A stretch of DNA of 64,000 nucleotides from Macellibacteroides fermentans (GCF_013409575.1 NZ_JACCCY010000001.1:186001-250000), one strand, 5' to 3'; shown: positions 7,997 through 19,484, numbered from the stretch's first letter. Translations and numbers: made by a program. Notes: generated by a model not told the origin, from the sequence alone.

Positions 7997-10501
7997 ATGA
8001 AAAAGCTTATTCTATTTATCTTCTTACCTTTGTTGTTTTTAACATCGAAAGGTCATGCTCAGTATTCGCCTGTGCAGATTTTCCCAACTCCACAAGAAAT
8101 CCTTATATCGACACAAACATTTATTCCTTCAGGTTACTTCTTAACAGGGATTAAATCGGTTGATGCTGATGCAATTGCTTTGCTTAAGGAATTCCTTCCA
8201 ATCTCAACCCAAAAGAAAGGTACTCCGTTAAAAATTGTCATGCTTAATGATAAAAAAGAGGAACTAAAGCGTTCCGGAGCTTATCGGCTAACAATCCAAC
8301 CCAAAAGTATACTAATTGAAATTGTAGATGGAAGGTCCTTATTTTATGCTGCACAAACAATCAAACAACTTGTTAAGCGTAATGATGGCGGACAAATATT
8401 GTTAAACCCATGTACAATAACAGACTATCCGGATATAAATTTCCGAGGTATTGTAGAAGGATTCTATGGGCAGCCATGGTCTTTTGATGACCGGATTGAG
8501 TTATTGCGATATTTTGGTAAATTAAAACTCAACACTTACATTTATGGACCCAAAGATGATCCTTATCATAGATATCCGTCTTGGAGAGAACCCTATCCTG
8601 CTGATGAAGCAAAGCAAATTGTTGCACTATTAACAGAAGCATCTAAGAACAAAGTTGATTTTGTTTGGGCTATGAATCCAGGAAGAGATATTAAGTGGAA
8701 TGCAGCCGACAGTAATGCGGTTTTATCCAAATTTGAAAGTATGTATACTTTAGGTGTTCGTTGCTTTGCCTTATTTTTTGATGATATTGCCGGGGAAGGA
8801 ACAAATTCCGAAAAACAAGCCGGATTATTAAACTACATTAATGCTCAGTTTGTACAGAAGAAAGGTGATGTAAAACCTCTTCTTTTATGTCCGACCGAAT
8901 TTAATCGAACGGCATCTTCAACTGGTGTAAATGCTTACCTAGATGTATTAGGTAATTTATTAGATCCTTCTGTAATGGTAATGTGGACAGGAGATAAAGT
9001 TGTAGGAGATATAACAAAAGAAAATCTTCAATGGGTGAAAAGCCATATTAAACGGAATCCATTTATATGGTGGAATTTCCCGGTAAATGATTACGTAAGA
9101 GATCATCTACTAATGGGGCCGGCTTACGGTCTGGATAAGGATGTTGATAATGCAATGACTGGCTTTGTCTCAAATCCAATGGATAAATCGGAGGCTTCCA
9201 AGATTGGCATCTTTGGAGTTGCTATGTATTCGTGGAATATAAAAAAATACGATCCGGAAAAGTCGTGGGAAGAAGCTTGCAGGCAATGTATGCCAGAAGC
9301 TCCGATCGCATTTCTCACGTTTTGCGCACATAATAGCGATCCAGGTCCAAACGGACATAACTTCAGAAGAGACGAATCTGTTCAAATTAAGCCGGTTATT
9401 GATGTATTTTCCCAATCATTTAAACTTGGCAAATATTTGGAATTTGAGGCGAGCCAGTTAAATGCATTGTTTTCTCAAATGGCTGTTGCTCCCACAATGA
9501 TTTATAGTCAGTCTCCAAATAAAAGGCTGATAAGACAGATTAATCCATGGCTTCGACAGTTTGAATTAGTTGGAAATGCAGGAAAAGAAACAATGGAGAT
9601 GGCGAACGCATGGATAAATAAAGATGAAATGTCAACCTGGCAGAACTATTCGGCGGTTACAGCTTTATTCGACAGTATTCAGGAGGTTGATCGTAATTTT
9701 AATAAGAATGACTTTCAACCAGGAGTAAAAACCGCATCAAAGGTAATAATGCCATTTATACAACAAGTATATAAACAAGTAGGAAATGAACTTCTGGCAC
9801 GACATGAAGACGAAATGCAATCTTCTTCCTCTCAAATATATTCAAATGTAGAGCAACTTAAAACCCAACCTGTTTCAGAGAGAGAAGATGAGATAGTTAT
9901 CGTTCCTGTATTCCAACCTATCAAAATAAAACCAGGAGAGTATGTAGGTATTCAAACAATATCAAATAAAAAAATGAATTCGATATCGCTTAACCTTCCA
10001 CTGTCATCCGATAATTGGAGATTATTTGAAAGTTCTGTAGATGGAAAAACATGGAATCAATTAAAAGTTACTAAAGATGAAGATGATATGGAGTCGGCTA
10101 TTGTAAGTCCTGATATTCGATATGTAAGAATGATAAATAATTCACCCAAAGAACAGACATTCTTTTTGATGGATTTTACATTGCAGACAAATAAAGTTGA
10201 AAAGCTGAAGCCAGAGTTATTACCTTATGATAAGGACTTAAAAACGTTTCAATTGTTAAGTAGTCCGAATTTATTGGAAATAGATTGTAAAGGAGCAAAC
10301 GAAGTACTTTTGTTTTTGTCGGGTGTAATCGGATATGTCAGAGTTGAAGCAATGCCTTTAAATGGAGATAAATACATAATATACCAAGGCGGTGCCGATT
10401 TTATAAAGCTTCCCCGTATTTTATATCCGGATGCTACCAGGCTCTATGTTTCAGGGTTAAGTTCTCAACCTATTCGTATACATGAAATTGTAAAAAAATA
10501 G
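7997..10501 (+). CDS. second GH84 beta-N-acetylglucosaminidase with C-terminal extension
   Basis: Paralogue of the upstream GH84 enzyme that aligns without gaps through the catalytic region: signal peptide 1-21 (GHA-Q), GIVEGFYGQPWSFDDR, and the catalytic Asp262-Asp263 pair at the same residue numbers. It is about 100 residues longer (834). The extra sequence is a C-terminal beta-rich segment that I cannot assign. Predicted to be exported and to cleave beta-GlcNAc; substrate differences from its neighbour cannot be judged. It has its own long upstream region and a strong terminator, so it is probably transcribed separately. Confidence 0.92.
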   Translation: MKKLILFIFLPLLFLTSKGHAQYSPVQIFPTPQEILISTQTFIPSGYFLTGIKSVDADAIALLKEFLPISTQKKGTPLKIVMLNDKKEELKRSGAYRLTIQPKSILIEIVDGRSLFYAAQTIKQLVKRNDGGQILLNPCTITDYPDINFRGIVEGFYGQPWSFDDRIELLRYFGKLKLNTYIYGPKDDPYHRYPSWREPYPADEAKQIVALLTEASKNKVDFVWAMNPGRDIKWNAADSNAVLSKFESMYTLGVRCFALFFDDIAGEGTNSEKQAGLLNYINAQFVQKKGDVKPLLLCPTEFNRTASSTGVNAYLDVLGNLLDPSVMVMWTGDKVVGDITKENLQWVKSHIKRNPFIWWNFPVNDYVRDHLLMGPAYGLDKDVDNAMTGFVSNPMDKSEASKIGIFGVAMYSWNIKKYDPEKSWEEACRQCMPEAPIAFLTFCAHNSDPGPNGHNFRRDESVQIKPVIDVFSQSFKLGKYLEFEASQLNALFSQMAVAPTMIYSQSPNKRLIRQINPWLRQFELVGNAGKETMEMANAWINKDEMSTWQNYSAVTALFDSIQEVDRNFNKNDFQPGVKTASKVIMPFIQQVYKQVGNELLARHEDEMQSSSSQIYSNVEQLKTQPVSEREDEIVIVPVFQPIKIKPGEYVGIQTISNKKMNSISLNLPLSSDNWRLFESSVDGKTWNQLKVTKDEDDMESAIVSPDIRYVRMINNSPKEQTFFLMDFTLQTNKVEKLKPELLPYDKDLKTFQLLSSPNLLEIDCKGANEVLLFLSGVIGYVRVEAMPLNGDKYIIYQGGADFIKLPRILYPDATRLYVSGLSSQPIRIHEIVKK

Positions 10502-10522
10502 CGACATTAATTATCTTCCTAT

Positions 10523-10560
10523 AAAGCTGTTTATCAAGAATAAACAGCTTTTTGCTTTTT
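10523..10560 (+). terminator. Rho-independent terminator after the second GH84 gene
   Basis: Perfect 12-bp stem AAAGCTGTTTAT / ATAAACAGCTTT with a 5-nt loop, followed by T-rich DNA. Confidence 0.85.
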
Positions 10561-10609
10561 TGTATGGACTTATTAATCGATGTTTACTGCTAATATTACA
10601 AATAGTCTA

Positions 10610-10617
10610 TATCTTTG
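10610..10617 (+). promoter_or_regulatory. -7 box of the serB promoter
   Basis: TATCTTTG matches the Bacteroidetes TAnnTTTG box. It implies transcription from about 10623 and decides the serB start: a TTG 21 bp upstream of the ATG overlaps this box and would not be in the mRNA. No good -33 partner was seen. Confidence 0.6.
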
Positions 10618-10635
10618 CCATATAAAATTGTAGAC

Positions 10636-11862
10636 ATGGCAAAAACTGATGAACTTATATTGCTTACTATTAACGGTACGGATCGTCCAGGAGTAACTGC
10701 AGGCCTTACTGAGATATTGGCAAGACACAATGCTCTGATTTTGGATATCGGTCAGGCTGATATACACAACAACTTATCATTAGGTATTTTATTTCAAACT
10801 AACGAAGGAAATTCGGGAGATATTTTAAAAGAATTACTTTTTAAAAGTTATGAATTAGATGTAAATATACGATTTACTCCCATTACCGAAGAACAATATG
10901 AAAAATGGGTAAGGTTACAAGGTAAAAACCGTTACATTATTACAATTGTTGCACGGAAGCTTTCGGCCCGTCAAATTGCTGCAGTAACAAGAATTGTTGC
11001 TGATCAGGGAATGAATATTGACGATATAAAGAGACTTACCGGACGAATTCCTTTAGATGAGAATGCTCGTACACCTAAAGCAAGTGTTGAATTTTCAGTT
11101 AGAGGAAATCCAAAAGATCGTGAACAGATGCAACGCTATTTTATGCAACTATCTTCTGATTTGGAGGTTGATATCTCTTTTCAGGAAGAAAGTATGTTTC
11201 GCAGGATGCGTCGTTTAATTTGCTTCGATATGGACTCAACATTGATTGAGACCGAAGTAATAGATGAATTGGCAGAAAGAGCAGGTGTTGGCGAGCAGGT
11301 TAGAGCTATTACTGAAGCTGCAATGAGAGGAGAAATAGACTTCTCAGAAAGTTTCCGTCAGCGTTGTTCCCTTCTTAAAGGTCTGGATGTTTCTGTGATG
11401 CAGGAAATTGCAGAGAATCTACCAATCACTGAAGGAGTTGACAGATTGATGCGAATCTTGAAAAAAGTAGGATTTAAGATTGCAATTCTTTCCGGAGGAT
11501 TCTCTTATTTTGGTAATTATTTAAAACAAAAATATAATATTGACTATGTTTATGCGAATGATCTGGAAGTAATAGATGGAAAACTTACAGGTCGCCATGT
11601 TGGAGATATAGTTGATGGTAAGAGAAAAGCCGAATTACTCAGGCTGATTGCTCAGGTAGAAAATGTAGATCTACGTCAGACTGTAGCTGTAGGTGATGGA
11701 GCAAATGACCTGCCTATGATAAGTATTGCAGGACTAGGTATTGCTTTTCATGCCAAACCTAAAGTAAAAGCCAATGCAAAGCAATCGATTTCCACAATCG
11801 GACTTGACGGGATTCTCTATTTCCTGGGATATAAAGATTCTTATTTAGATGAACAAATGTAA
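10636..11862 (+). CDS. serB: phosphoserine phosphatase SerB with N-terminal ACT domains
   Basis: Hydrolyses O-phosphoserine to serine, the last step of serine synthesis. 408 residues from the ATG: an ACT-like regulatory region (about 5-180, apparently two ACT modules) and then a HAD phosphatase domain with the DxDST nucleophile motif at Asp198/Asp200, a later SGGFS motif, a conserved Lys, and GDGANDLPM. The ACT part may sense serine or another amino acid (inference from the family). The start at 10636 is chosen because the promoter box sits at 10610-10617. Confidence 0.92.
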   Translation: MAKTDELILLTINGTDRPGVTAGLTEILARHNALILDIGQADIHNNLSLGILFQTNEGNSGDILKELLFKSYELDVNIRFTPITEEQYEKWVRLQGKNRYIITIVARKLSARQIAAVTRIVADQGMNIDDIKRLTGRIPLDENARTPKASVEFSVRGNPKDREQMQRYFMQLSSDLEVDISFQEESMFRRMRRLICFDMDSTLIETEVIDELAERAGVGEQVRAITEAAMRGEIDFSESFRQRCSLLKGLDVSVMQEIAENLPITEGVDRLMRILKKVGFKIAILSGGFSYFGNYLKQKYNIDYVYANDLEVIDGKLTGRHVGDIVDGKRKAELLRLIAQVENVDLRQTVAVGDGANDLPMISIAGLGIAFHAKPKVKANAKQSISTIGLDGILYFLGYKDSYLDEQM

Positions 11863-11877
11863 TTTATATATATAACC

Positions 11878-12180
11878 ATGGTAAGACATATTGTGATGTT
11901 CAAATTAAAGGAGTTCACCTCTCCTGCCGAGAAATTGGAAAAAATGCAGGCTATTAAGTCTGGATTGGAATCATTGATTGATGTAATAGACGTACTTCGT
12001 CTTATTCGGGTAGATTTTAACTGCAATCCAGACGAAGCCTGGGATTTGATTCTCACAACAGAGCTGGATTCATTGGAAGACGTTAAAACCTATGCAATTC
12101 ATCCAGCTCACGTAGCTGTAGCCAAGGAACTAATTGGCCCATATAAAGCCGACAGAGCCTGTGTAGACTATGAATACTAA
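11878..12180 (+). CDS. Dabb-family (stress-responsive A/B barrel) protein
   Basis: Small 100-residue cytosolic protein with the Dabb pattern: N-terminal VRHIVMFKLK strand, central DWDL-type strand (here AWDLILTTEL) and the late HPAHVAV helix. Dabb proteins are dimeric ferredoxin-like barrels with varied or unknown functions. It lies 15 bp after serB and overlaps the next gene by 11 bp, so the three are probably co-transcribed. Confidence 0.8.
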   Translation: MVRHIVMFKLKEFTSPAEKLEKMQAIKSGLESLIDVIDVLRLIRVDFNCNPDEAWDLILTTELDSLEDVKTYAIHPAHVAVAKELIGPYKADRACVDYEY

Positions 12181-12661
12181 AACGAATATTAAAGATTTCG
12201 ATATTGAAGAGCGGGTAAAACTTGCTGTTCAGAATTTTGGGTCAGGCTTTAACTGTGCACAATCAGTATTTCTTGCCTATTCAGATGTATTTGATCTGGA
12301 CTTGGAAATGGCTAAAAATATGACTGTATCTTTTGGCGGCGGTGTTGGCAGAATGAGAGAAATTTGCGGATCAATAAGTGCGATGGCAATGCTTGCCGGA
12401 TTTAAGTACCCGGTAATTGATCCATTGGACCAGGACGCACGTACCAGAAACTATGCGATGGTACAAAAAATGACCGAAATTTTTAGGAGCAGAAATAATG
12501 CAATTATTTGCAGAGACTTAATGCCTGATCATAACCCTGCGACAGATCCTGCACCTTCATTAAGGACAAAAAAATATTACCAAACCCGTCCATGCACGAT
12601 GTATGTAGCAGATGCAGCAAGAATAGCAGGTCAGATGCTTAATGGAGATTTAGAAGATTAA
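12170..12661 (+). CDS. C_GCAxxG_C_C family redox-type protein
   Basis: 163 residues. Shows the family's spaced cysteines: FNCAQSV near residue 27, the GGGVGRMREICGSISAM block (the GCAxxG position reads EICGSI here) and later Cys in the IICRDL and RPCTMYV segments. The family is thought to bind a metal or do redox chemistry, but the role is unproven. The start overlaps the end of the Dabb gene by 11 bp, which points to translational coupling. Confidence 0.75.
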   Translation: MNTKTNIKDFDIEERVKLAVQNFGSGFNCAQSVFLAYSDVFDLDLEMAKNMTVSFGGGVGRMREICGSISAMAMLAGFKYPVIDPLDQDARTRNYAMVQKMTEIFRSRNNAIICRDLMPDHNPATDPAPSLRTKKYYQTRPCTMYVADAARIAGQMLNGDLED

Positions 12662-12687
12662 CAATTTATTTCTGAATTTTAGTCTAT

Positions 12688-12724
12688 AAAAAAAGACCTT
12701 GAATATTTATTCAAGGTCTTTTTT
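12688..12724. terminator. bidirectional terminator between convergent genes
   Basis: Perfect stem AAAAAAGACCTTGAATA / TATTCAAGGTCTTTTTT with T-tracts on both strands; serves the serB run (+) and the TPR gene (-). Confidence 0.9.
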
Positions 12725-12741
12725 CAATTAAATCAAATGAA

Positions 12742-13962
12742 TCAATTACCATTCATTTTAGCTTCAATTTCTTTTAATTTATCACCCATATCAAGGTTGT
12801 AATATATTCCTCTTAATGCGATCATATATTCTGATTCTTCAGGTTTCATCTGATGCGCTTTTTCAAAATATGGAAGAGCTTTCTTGAAGAAATCCTTTGC
12901 AACAGCAAGTTCTTGTTGATATTTCTTAGTATCATTAATCATGTTTGCTTCACCTTGTTTATTTACACCTTGGTTATAGAAAACACGACCTAAGTTAGAA
13001 AGAGCATCTGTATAGTTTGGATCAATTTCCAACGCTTTTTTGAATGATTCTTCAGCCTTTGTATAGTCTTTCAATCCAGTTTCATATACACGGCCCATTA
13101 CATCGTAAAGCTGTGCATTATTAGGAGTCTTAGCAATAGCTGTATTCAAATACTCGATTGCCTTTTCGTTTCTGTTTGAATAGATATAGTTGTTGATAAG
13201 GCTCAACAAGTAATATTGTTCTTCAGGAAACAGGTTAAGACCTTCCTCTAGTGTTTTTTCAAGATTCACTGTATCTTTAGCCTGTTCGTACTCGTAGCAA
13301 AGGTACTGATAAACATCATTTCTTCTGTAATCAAAAGCTTTTGCTCTTTCCAATGATTCAACAGCTAATTTTTTGTCTTCCATCTGTGTTGCAGCAACTG
13401 CAGCATAGAATTGAACTGTCATAAAGTTTGAATCTCTGGCAGCAACAGGTTCGCCTTTAAACATATCCAAATCTGATATTTTCAGATATTGATCAAAGAA
13501 TGAATACGCTTTCTTATAATCCTTCTGATCGAAATAGTAAGCACCACCATTGATATAATAAATGTGGTTAGCACCTAATATACCTTTGATGTCCTTTACA
13601 AACTTAGGTTTAACTTTACCCTTTTCATTAGGCTGATTATCCAACGTATAAGCCTTTTCAAAATAAGGAAGGATATTCAACAAAGCTTCATACATTACCG
13701 GTTCGTTTGGTTTTTGTCCCAATATCTGCTTTGTTCTCTCAGCATCGAACTGTTGATTCTCTACAAACCCAGCCACAAACCAAGTCTTGGCATCGTCTTT
13801 AGATTCAGCATTTGTCAATGCTCCCTTTACAAGGTTGCGTGCCTCTGTGAAATCAGGGTTGGTTCCCTTCGCGATACTCTGAGCCGTATTCACGTCTTTT
13901 TTTTGTGCGAAGGAAGCCGATGCTGCCACACATAGAGCTACTGTTAATAATACTCTTTTCAT
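12742..13962 (-). CDS. exported TPR-repeat protein
   Basis: 406 residues with a signal peptide (MKRVLLTVALCVAASASFAQ) and tetratricopeptide repeats, clearest around NAQLYDVMGRVYE and PNYTDALSNLGRVFYNQG in the C-terminal half. A periplasmic scaffold is expected; the partner is unknown. It lies 52 bp downstream of gyrA on the same strand with no terminator between them, so it is probably read from the gyrA promoter. Confidence 0.8.
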   Translation of the reverse strand: MKRVLLTVALCVAASASFAQKKDVNTAQSIAKGTNPDFTEARNLVKGALTNAESKDDAKTWFVAGFVENQQFDAERTKQILGQKPNEPVMYEALLNILPYFEKAYTLDNQPNEKGKVKPKFVKDIKGILGANHIYYINGGAYYFDQKDYKKAYSFFDQYLKISDLDMFKGEPVAARDSNFMTVQFYAAVAATQMEDKKLAVESLERAKAFDYRRNDVYQYLCYEYEQAKDTVNLEKTLEEGLNLFPEEQYYLLSLINNYIYSNRNEKAIEYLNTAIAKTPNNAQLYDVMGRVYETGLKDYTKAEESFKKALEIDPNYTDALSNLGRVFYNQGVNKQGEANMINDTKKYQQELAVAKDFFKKALPYFEKAHQMKPEESEYMIALRGIYYNLDMGDKLKEIEAKMNGN

Positions 13963-14014
13963 TGCGATTTTAATTTGAAATTTATATTCCTTTTAGGTTT
14001 TAAATATATTAGAA

Positions 14015-16606
14015 TTATTGCTCTTCAAATTGCTCGGGAGTATCTGTATCCTCAAAACTTTCATTTTCAAAAAGTTCTCCCTGGTTTAACAATTCGCTGG
14101 CATTTTCATTTTCTGTAGTGTCTGCTTCATCTGTGTCGTCTATTTCGTCCGGATCAGACATAACTTTACAAACAGAAGCAATTTCATCATTTCGTTTCTC
14201 AAGATTTATCAGACGAACACCTTGAGTTGCACGGCCTATAACATTTAAATCAGATACTTTCATCCGAATAGTGATACCCGATTTATTTATAATCATCAGG
14301 TCGTTATCATCCGTTACATTCTTGATGTCAACCAATTTACCCGTTTTATCAGTAATATTGATTGTTTTAACACCCTTACCACCTCGGTTGGTTATACGAT
14401 AATCGTCAATATTAGAACGTTTACCATATCCTTGTTCAGAAACAACAAGGATGGTTTCGTTCTCGTTGTCTTTCATACAAACCATTCCAACAACTTCATC
14501 CGTATGATCGTTCTCATCAAGAGTCATACCTCTAACACCTGCAGCTGTACGTCCCATTACTCTCACTGCACTTTCGTGGAATCGAATGGCTCTACCGTTG
14601 CGGTTAGCAATAACAACTTCATTGTTACCATTTGTCATCCTTACCTGGATCAGTCCGTCGTCTTCATGTAAGGTAATTGCATTTACCCCATTTTGACGAG
14701 GACGGGAATAAGCTTCCAGCAATGTTTTCTTGATAACACCTTTCTTTGTACAGAACAACAGATAATGAGAATTGATAAAGTCGATGTCTGAAGTCAGACG
14801 TTTCACTCTAACGAAGGCATTTACCTTATCACCCGCTTCGATGTTCAATAAATTCTGAATGGCACGACCTTTCGAATTCTTTGTTCCTTCCGGTATATCG
14901 TATACCTTTAACCAATAACACTTACCTTTTGCAGTAAAGAACATCATGGTTGCGTGCATTGAAGCCGGATAAATATACTCCACAAAGTCGGCATCCCTGG
15001 TTTCAGAGCCCTTAGCTCCTACTCCGCCTCTGTTTTGAGCACGGAATTCGCTCAATGGGGTACGTTTGATATATCCCATATGAGAGATGGTAATAATCAT
15101 CTCATCGTCCGAATAGAAGTCTTCCGGATTAAGTTCTTCAGATGCATATACGATTTCTGTTTTACGAGCATCACCGTATTTATCTTTAATTTCCTGTAAT
15201 TCATCCTTTACCACTTGCATACAAACATCCTCGTTGGAAAGAATTTCATTTAAGTAAGCAATTAACTTCTCAATTTCTTCAAATTCCGCACGAAGCTTAT
15301 CTTGTTCAAGTCCTGTAAGCTGACGCAGACGCATGTCAACAATAGCTCTGGATTGTATTTCGCTCAATGCAAAACGAGACATCAAACGTTCAATCGCTTC
15401 ATTCGGACTCTTTGAAGTCTTTATGATGGCAATTACTTCATCAATATTATCGGATGCAATGATTAATCCTTCAAGAATATGAGCTCTCTCTTCTGCTTTT
15501 TTTAGTTCATATTTTGTTCTGCGAATCACCACTTCGTGACGATGCTCAACAAAATAACCTATCATCTGCTTCAGATTCAGTGTTTCCGGTCTTCCTTTTA
15601 CAAGGGCGATATTATTCACACTGAATGAAGATTGCAATGCAGTAAGCTTATAAAGCTTATTTAATACTACACTTGCATTGGCATCACGCTTAACATCCAC
15701 AACGATACGCATACCCGAACGGTCTGATTCGTCGTTTACGTTGGAAATACCCTCAAGACGCTTTTCGCCAACAAGATCGGCAATATGTTTGATCAGCTCT
15801 GCCTTGTTAACCAGATAAGGGATTTCAGTGATGACAATTTTATCATGGTTGTGCTCGTGTTCAATTTCAGCCTTACCCCTCATTACTACACGGCCTTTCC
15901 CTGTTTCGAAGGCGTCTTTCACTCCGGCATATCCATATATATAGGCACCTGTAGGAAAATCAGGAGCTTTAATATACTGCATGAGGCCTTCGATTTCAAT
16001 TTCACCTTTTGCATCAATGTAAGCGATCGTACCATCAATAACCTCACTCATGTTATGAGGAGGCATGTTGGTTGCCATACCTACAGCAATACCGGATCCA
16101 CCATTTACAAGTAAATTAGGAATACGCGTAGGCAATACAGTAGGCTCTTTCAGGGTATCGTCAAAGTTCAGCTGAAAATCTACGGTATCTTTGTCAATAT
16201 CACGCAGCATTTCTTCGGCCATTTTGCTTAAACGGGCTTCCGTATAACGCATAGCAGCCGGACTGTCGCCGTCTATCGAACCAAAGTTACCCTGACCATC
16301 CACCAAAGGATACCTCAAAGACCATGACTGAGCCATACGAACCATGGCAAAATACACAGATGAATCACCATGAGGGTGATACTTACCTAAAACTTCCCCA
16401 ACAATTCTTGCAGATTTTTTATAAGGTTTATCGGAGGTATTACCCAATTCATTCATCCCAAACAGTACACGGCGGTGAACTGGTTTAAAACCATCCCTAA
16501 CATCCGGAAGAGCACGTGAAACGATAACAGACATTGAATAGTCAATGTAAGCCGATTTCATCTCGTCTTCTATGTTAATCTTAATAATTCTGTCTTGATC
16601 AACCAT
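14015..16606 (-). CDS. gyrA: DNA gyrase subunit A
   Basis: Breakage-reunion subunit of DNA gyrase (863 residues; E. coli 875). Has the N-terminal winged-helix region with HPHGDSSVY (the quinolone-determining Ser is present, Ser82), the catalytic Tyr121 in AMRYTEARL, the C-terminal beta-pinwheel with a GyrA-box-like NRGGKG, and an acidic tail (about 815-863). ParC would lack this box. Divergent from clpC. Confidence 0.96.
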   Translation of the reverse strand: MVDQDRIIKINIEDEMKSAYIDYSMSVIVSRALPDVRDGFKPVHRRVLFGMNELGNTSDKPYKKSARIVGEVLGKYHPHGDSSVYFAMVRMAQSWSLRYPLVDGQGNFGSIDGDSPAAMRYTEARLSKMAEEMLRDIDKDTVDFQLNFDDTLKEPTVLPTRIPNLLVNGGSGIAVGMATNMPPHNMSEVIDGTIAYIDAKGEIEIEGLMQYIKAPDFPTGAYIYGYAGVKDAFETGKGRVVMRGKAEIEHEHNHDKIVITEIPYLVNKAELIKHIADLVGEKRLEGISNVNDESDRSGMRIVVDVKRDANASVVLNKLYKLTALQSSFSVNNIALVKGRPETLNLKQMIGYFVEHRHEVVIRRTKYELKKAEERAHILEGLIIASDNIDEVIAIIKTSKSPNEAIERLMSRFALSEIQSRAIVDMRLRQLTGLEQDKLRAEFEEIEKLIAYLNEILSNEDVCMQVVKDELQEIKDKYGDARKTEIVYASEELNPEDFYSDDEMIITISHMGYIKRTPLSEFRAQNRGGVGAKGSETRDADFVEYIYPASMHATMMFFTAKGKCYWLKVYDIPEGTKNSKGRAIQNLLNIEAGDKVNAFVRVKRLTSDIDFINSHYLLFCTKKGVIKKTLLEAYSRPRQNGVNAITLHEDDGLIQVRMTNGNNEVVIANRNGRAIRFHESAVRVMGRTAAGVRGMTLDENDHTDEVVGMVCMKDNENETILVVSEQGYGKRSNIDDYRITNRGGKGVKTINITDKTGKLVDIKNVTDDNDLMIINKSGITIRMKVSDLNVIGRATQGVRLINLEKRNDEIASVCKVMSDPDEIDDTDEADTTENENASELLNQGELFENESFEDTDTPEQFEEQ

Positions 16607-16776
16607 TTAGATTTATATTAATTACACGCTTTATCAGAACTCTGAAAAATTGCACTAAGGTAAGGGTTTTCCGCATACTACGAAAGCTTTTAATGTGAAA
16701 AATTACTATTTGAGTCTTTTCAACAATTATTGGGGATTAATGGCATAGATTTTGATTGAATGTTCAAATAGATTGT

Positions 16777-16784
16777 TATTTTTG
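16777..16784 (+). promoter_or_regulatory. -7 box of the clpC promoter
   Basis: TATTTTTG fits TAnnTTTG, 23 bp before the clpC ATG; TTTG (16751-16754) and TTG (16756-16758) upstream are slightly off the ideal spacing. Confidence 0.55.
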
Positions 16785-16807
16785 CAAAACGCATTACATT
16801 AAAATAT

Positions 16808-19366
16808 ATGAAGAATAATTATACAAAAAGACTGTTTGATGTACTACAGTACAGCCGCGAGGAGGCTGTCAGGCTGCAGAGCAGTTACATCGGTCCGGAG
16901 CATTTGATGCTTGGCATACTACGTGATGGCAATGGTATTGCGTATGACACTCTGGCCGAATTAGACGTCAACTTGTCGCTTCTAAAGAAGAAGATAGAAC
17001 AAAACCTTAAAAACTCCTTCGATGACAGCTTTGATCACAGCGAAATCGCAGTGACAAAAGAAACAGAACGGGTATTACGAATGAGTATGCTGGAGGCAAA
17101 GCTCTTTAAAAAGACCGAAACCGGAACAGAACATCTGTTGCTGGCAATACTCAAAGATGCAAACAATACGGCAGCATCTGTCCTTTTGGAGGAAAATGTC
17201 GATTACCGCACTGTGTACAATATGCTGGTTAACGGAACCGGGATGAAGAGACTGGAAGAAGAATCGGATGAAATCAGGGATGGATATACTGATGATGACG
17301 ACGACGAAGACGATGATAATTTTGGAGGAAAGAAAGAATCCGGCCGATCTTCCGGAGGTGCTCAGGGATCTGCTCAACCTAAATCACCAAACGATACACC
17401 TGTTTTAGATAACTTTGGTTCAGACATGACCAGGGCTGCCATGGAAAACAGATTGGATCCCATCGTTGGCCGAGAAAAAGAAATCGAGCGTCTGGCTCAG
17501 ATTCTGAGCAGAAGAAAAAAGAACAACCCTGTTCTGATAGGTGAACCAGGTGTTGGTAAATCAGCTATTGTAGAAGGATTGGCTTTGCGCATTGTTCAAA
17601 GAAAAGTATCTCGTATTTTGTTCGACAAACGGGTAATTAGCCTCGATATGGCATCTGTAGTTGCCGGAACAAAATATCGTGGACAGTTTGAAGAGCGTAT
17701 CAAGGCTATATTAAATGAATTGTCTAAAAATCCCAATATCATTCTTTTTATAGACGAAATTCATACCTTGGTTGGTGCCGGAGCAGCATCCGGATCCATG
17801 GATGCCGCCAATATGCTGAAGCCGGCATTGGCAAGAGGCGAAATTCAATGTATCGGAGCAACAACCCTGGATGAATACAGAAAGAATATTGAGAAGGACG
17901 GTGCGTTGGAAAGACGTTTCCAGAAGATTATTGTAGATCCTACAACAGCAGACGAAACTCTTCAGATACTTCAAAACATAAAAGACAGGTATGAAGAGCA
18001 TCACAACGTAATTTATACACCCGAGGCTCTCAAAGCTTGTGTAACACTCACAGACAGATACATAAGTGACCGAAACTTCCCCGACAAGGCAATTGATGCC
18101 CTGGACGAAGCTGGTTCGCGTGTTCACATCTCCAACATAGTGGTGCCCAAAAGTATCGAAGATCTTGAAAAGAAGATTGAGGAGACTAAGGCAGAAAAGG
18201 TTGCTGCAGTAAAGTCTCAGAATTTCGAATTGGCTGCCAGCTTTAGGGACAAAGAGCGTCAGTACCTGCTTCAGCTGGAGGCTGCTAAAACACGCTGGGA
18301 AGAAGAGCTTCACGAAAGCCGTGAAACGGTGGATGAAGATAAGGTAGCCGAGGTGATTGCCATGATGTCTGGTGTACCGGTTCAACGGATTGCTAAAGCT
18401 GAAAATCTGAAGCTGATCGAAATGGCCGAGATACTGAAAAGCAAAGTTGTAGGTCAGGATGATGCTGTACAGAAGGTGGTTAAAGCAATTCAACGCAACA
18501 GAGTTGGGCTGAAAGATCCTAACAAGCCGATCGGTACATTTATGTTCCTGGGTCCAACCGGTGTAGGTAAAACATACCTTGCAAAGAAGCTTGCCGAATA
18601 CCTGTTTGACTCGTCAGACGCCCTAATCCGCATCGACATGAGCGAATACCTGGAGAAATTTGCGGTTTCACGACTGATAGGAGCTCCTCCGGGATATGTA
18701 GGATACGAAGAAGGTGGTCAGCTTACTGAAAAAGTTCGCAGAAAACCTTACTCGGTAGTGTTGCTGGATGAAATTGAAAAAGCACATCCGGATGTATTCA
18801 ATCTATTACTTCAGGTTTTAGACGAAGGAAGGCTGACTGACAGTTTAGGCAGACAAATTGATTTTAAGAATACAATCCTGATTCTGACTTCAAACATTGG
18901 AACAAGACAACTTAAAGAGTTTGGCCATGGTGTAGGTTTCAACACTCAGCAACTTGCTGGTACTTCAGAAAAGGACTTTTCAAGAAGTGTAATTCAAAAA
19001 GCTCTGAACAAAGCTTTTGCTCCGGAATTTTTAAATCGTATCGACGATGTTGTAATGTTTGATCCGCTGGATAAAGATTCTATCCATAAAATTATCGACA
19101 TTGAACTCGAAGGGTTATACAAACGGGTTAATAACATTGGTTATCAGCTGGTTCTTACAGACGAAGCAAAAGATTTTATTGCCTCAAAGGGATACGACGT
19201 ACAATTTGGAGCACGTCCCCTTAAACGTTCAATCCAGAAGTACCTGGAAGATGAAATGGCCGAAATGATTATTCGAGCTACCGTTAGCGAAGGCGACACT
19301 ATATTAGTGGACTTCGATAAAGAAGAGCAGAAAATCACAACACAAATTAAGAAAGAAAAAGAATAA
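16808..19366 (+). CDS. clpC: Clp protease ATPase subunit ClpC
   Basis: Hsp100 unfoldase that feeds ClpP. 852 residues: ClpN repeat domain (about 1-145), an acidic linker rich in D/E (about 155-175), first AAA+ module (Walker A GEPGVGKS from residue 245; Walker B with [10 protein letters not shown]), a middle part with a UVR-like segment (about 455-490), second AAA+ module (Walker A GPTGVGKT from residue 582; [13 protein letters not shown]) and the D2-small domain. The UVR segment and short middle domain mark ClpC rather than ClpB. Strong terminator downstream, so monocistronic. Confidence 0.95.
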   Translation: MKNNYTKRLFDVLQYSREEAVRLQSSYIGPEHLMLGILRDGNGIAYDTLAELDVNLSLLKKKIEQNLKNSFDDSFDHSEIAVTKETERVLRMSMLEAKLFKKTETGTEHLLLAILKDANNTAASVLLEENVDYRTVYNMLVNGTGMKRLEEESDEIRDGYTDDDDDEDDDNFGGKKESGRSSGGAQGSAQPKSPNDTPVLDNFGSDMTRAAMENRLDPIVGREKEIERLAQILSRRKKNNPVLIGEPGVGKSAIVEGLALRIVQRKVSRILFDKRVISLDMASVVAGTKYRGQFEERIKAILNELSKNPNIILFIDEIHTLVGAGAASGSMDAANMLKPALARGEIQCIGATTLDEYRKNIEKDGALERRFQKIIVDPTTADETLQILQNIKDRYEEHHNVIYTPEALKACVTLTDRYISDRNFPDKAIDALDEAGSRVHISNIVVPKSIEDLEKKIEETKAEKVAAVKSQNFELAASFRDKERQYLLQLEAAKTRWEEELHESRETVDEDKVAEVIAMMSGVPVQRIAKAENLKLIEMAEILKSKVVGQDDAVQKVVKAIQRNRVGLKDPNKPIGTFMFLGPTGVGKTYLAKKLAEYLFDSSDALIRIDMSEYLEKFAVSRLIGAPPGYVGYEEGGQLTEKVRRKPYSVVLLDEIEKAHPDVFNLLLQVLDEGRLTDSLGRQIDFKNTILILTSNIGTRQLKEFGHGVGFNTQQLAGTSEKDFSRSVIQKALNKAFAPEFLNRIDDVVMFDPLDKDSIHKIIDIELEGLYKRVNNIGYQLVLTDEAKDFIASKGYDVQFGARPLKRSIQKYLEDEMAEMIIRATVSEGDTILVDFDKEEQKITTQIKKEKE

Positions 19367-19398
19367 GGAATAATTAGATAACATTCCTCTCCTACTTT

Positions 19399-19428
19399 AA
19401 AAGCCGGGCAAGTTTGTCCGGCTTTTTT
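19399..19428 (+). terminator. Rho-independent terminator after clpC
   Basis: Stem AAAAGCCGGGCA / TGTCCGGCTTTT with a 4-nt loop and T6. Confidence 0.88.
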
Positions 19429-19484
19429 ATGTCGTAAATTTGAAAAATTGGCACAAACAGTGGTCAATATGGCATATACAGGTT

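Noticed and set aside
14252-16606. GyrA Phe86 at the position of E. coli Asp87, as a sign of quinolone resistance
   Set aside because: I believe Phe here is normal in Bacteroidetes, and the main determinant Ser82 is unchanged.
17711-18493. 260-codon open frame antisense to clpC
   Set aside because: Lies wholly inside clpC, has low-complexity composition, no recognisable domain, and clpC is unmistakable.
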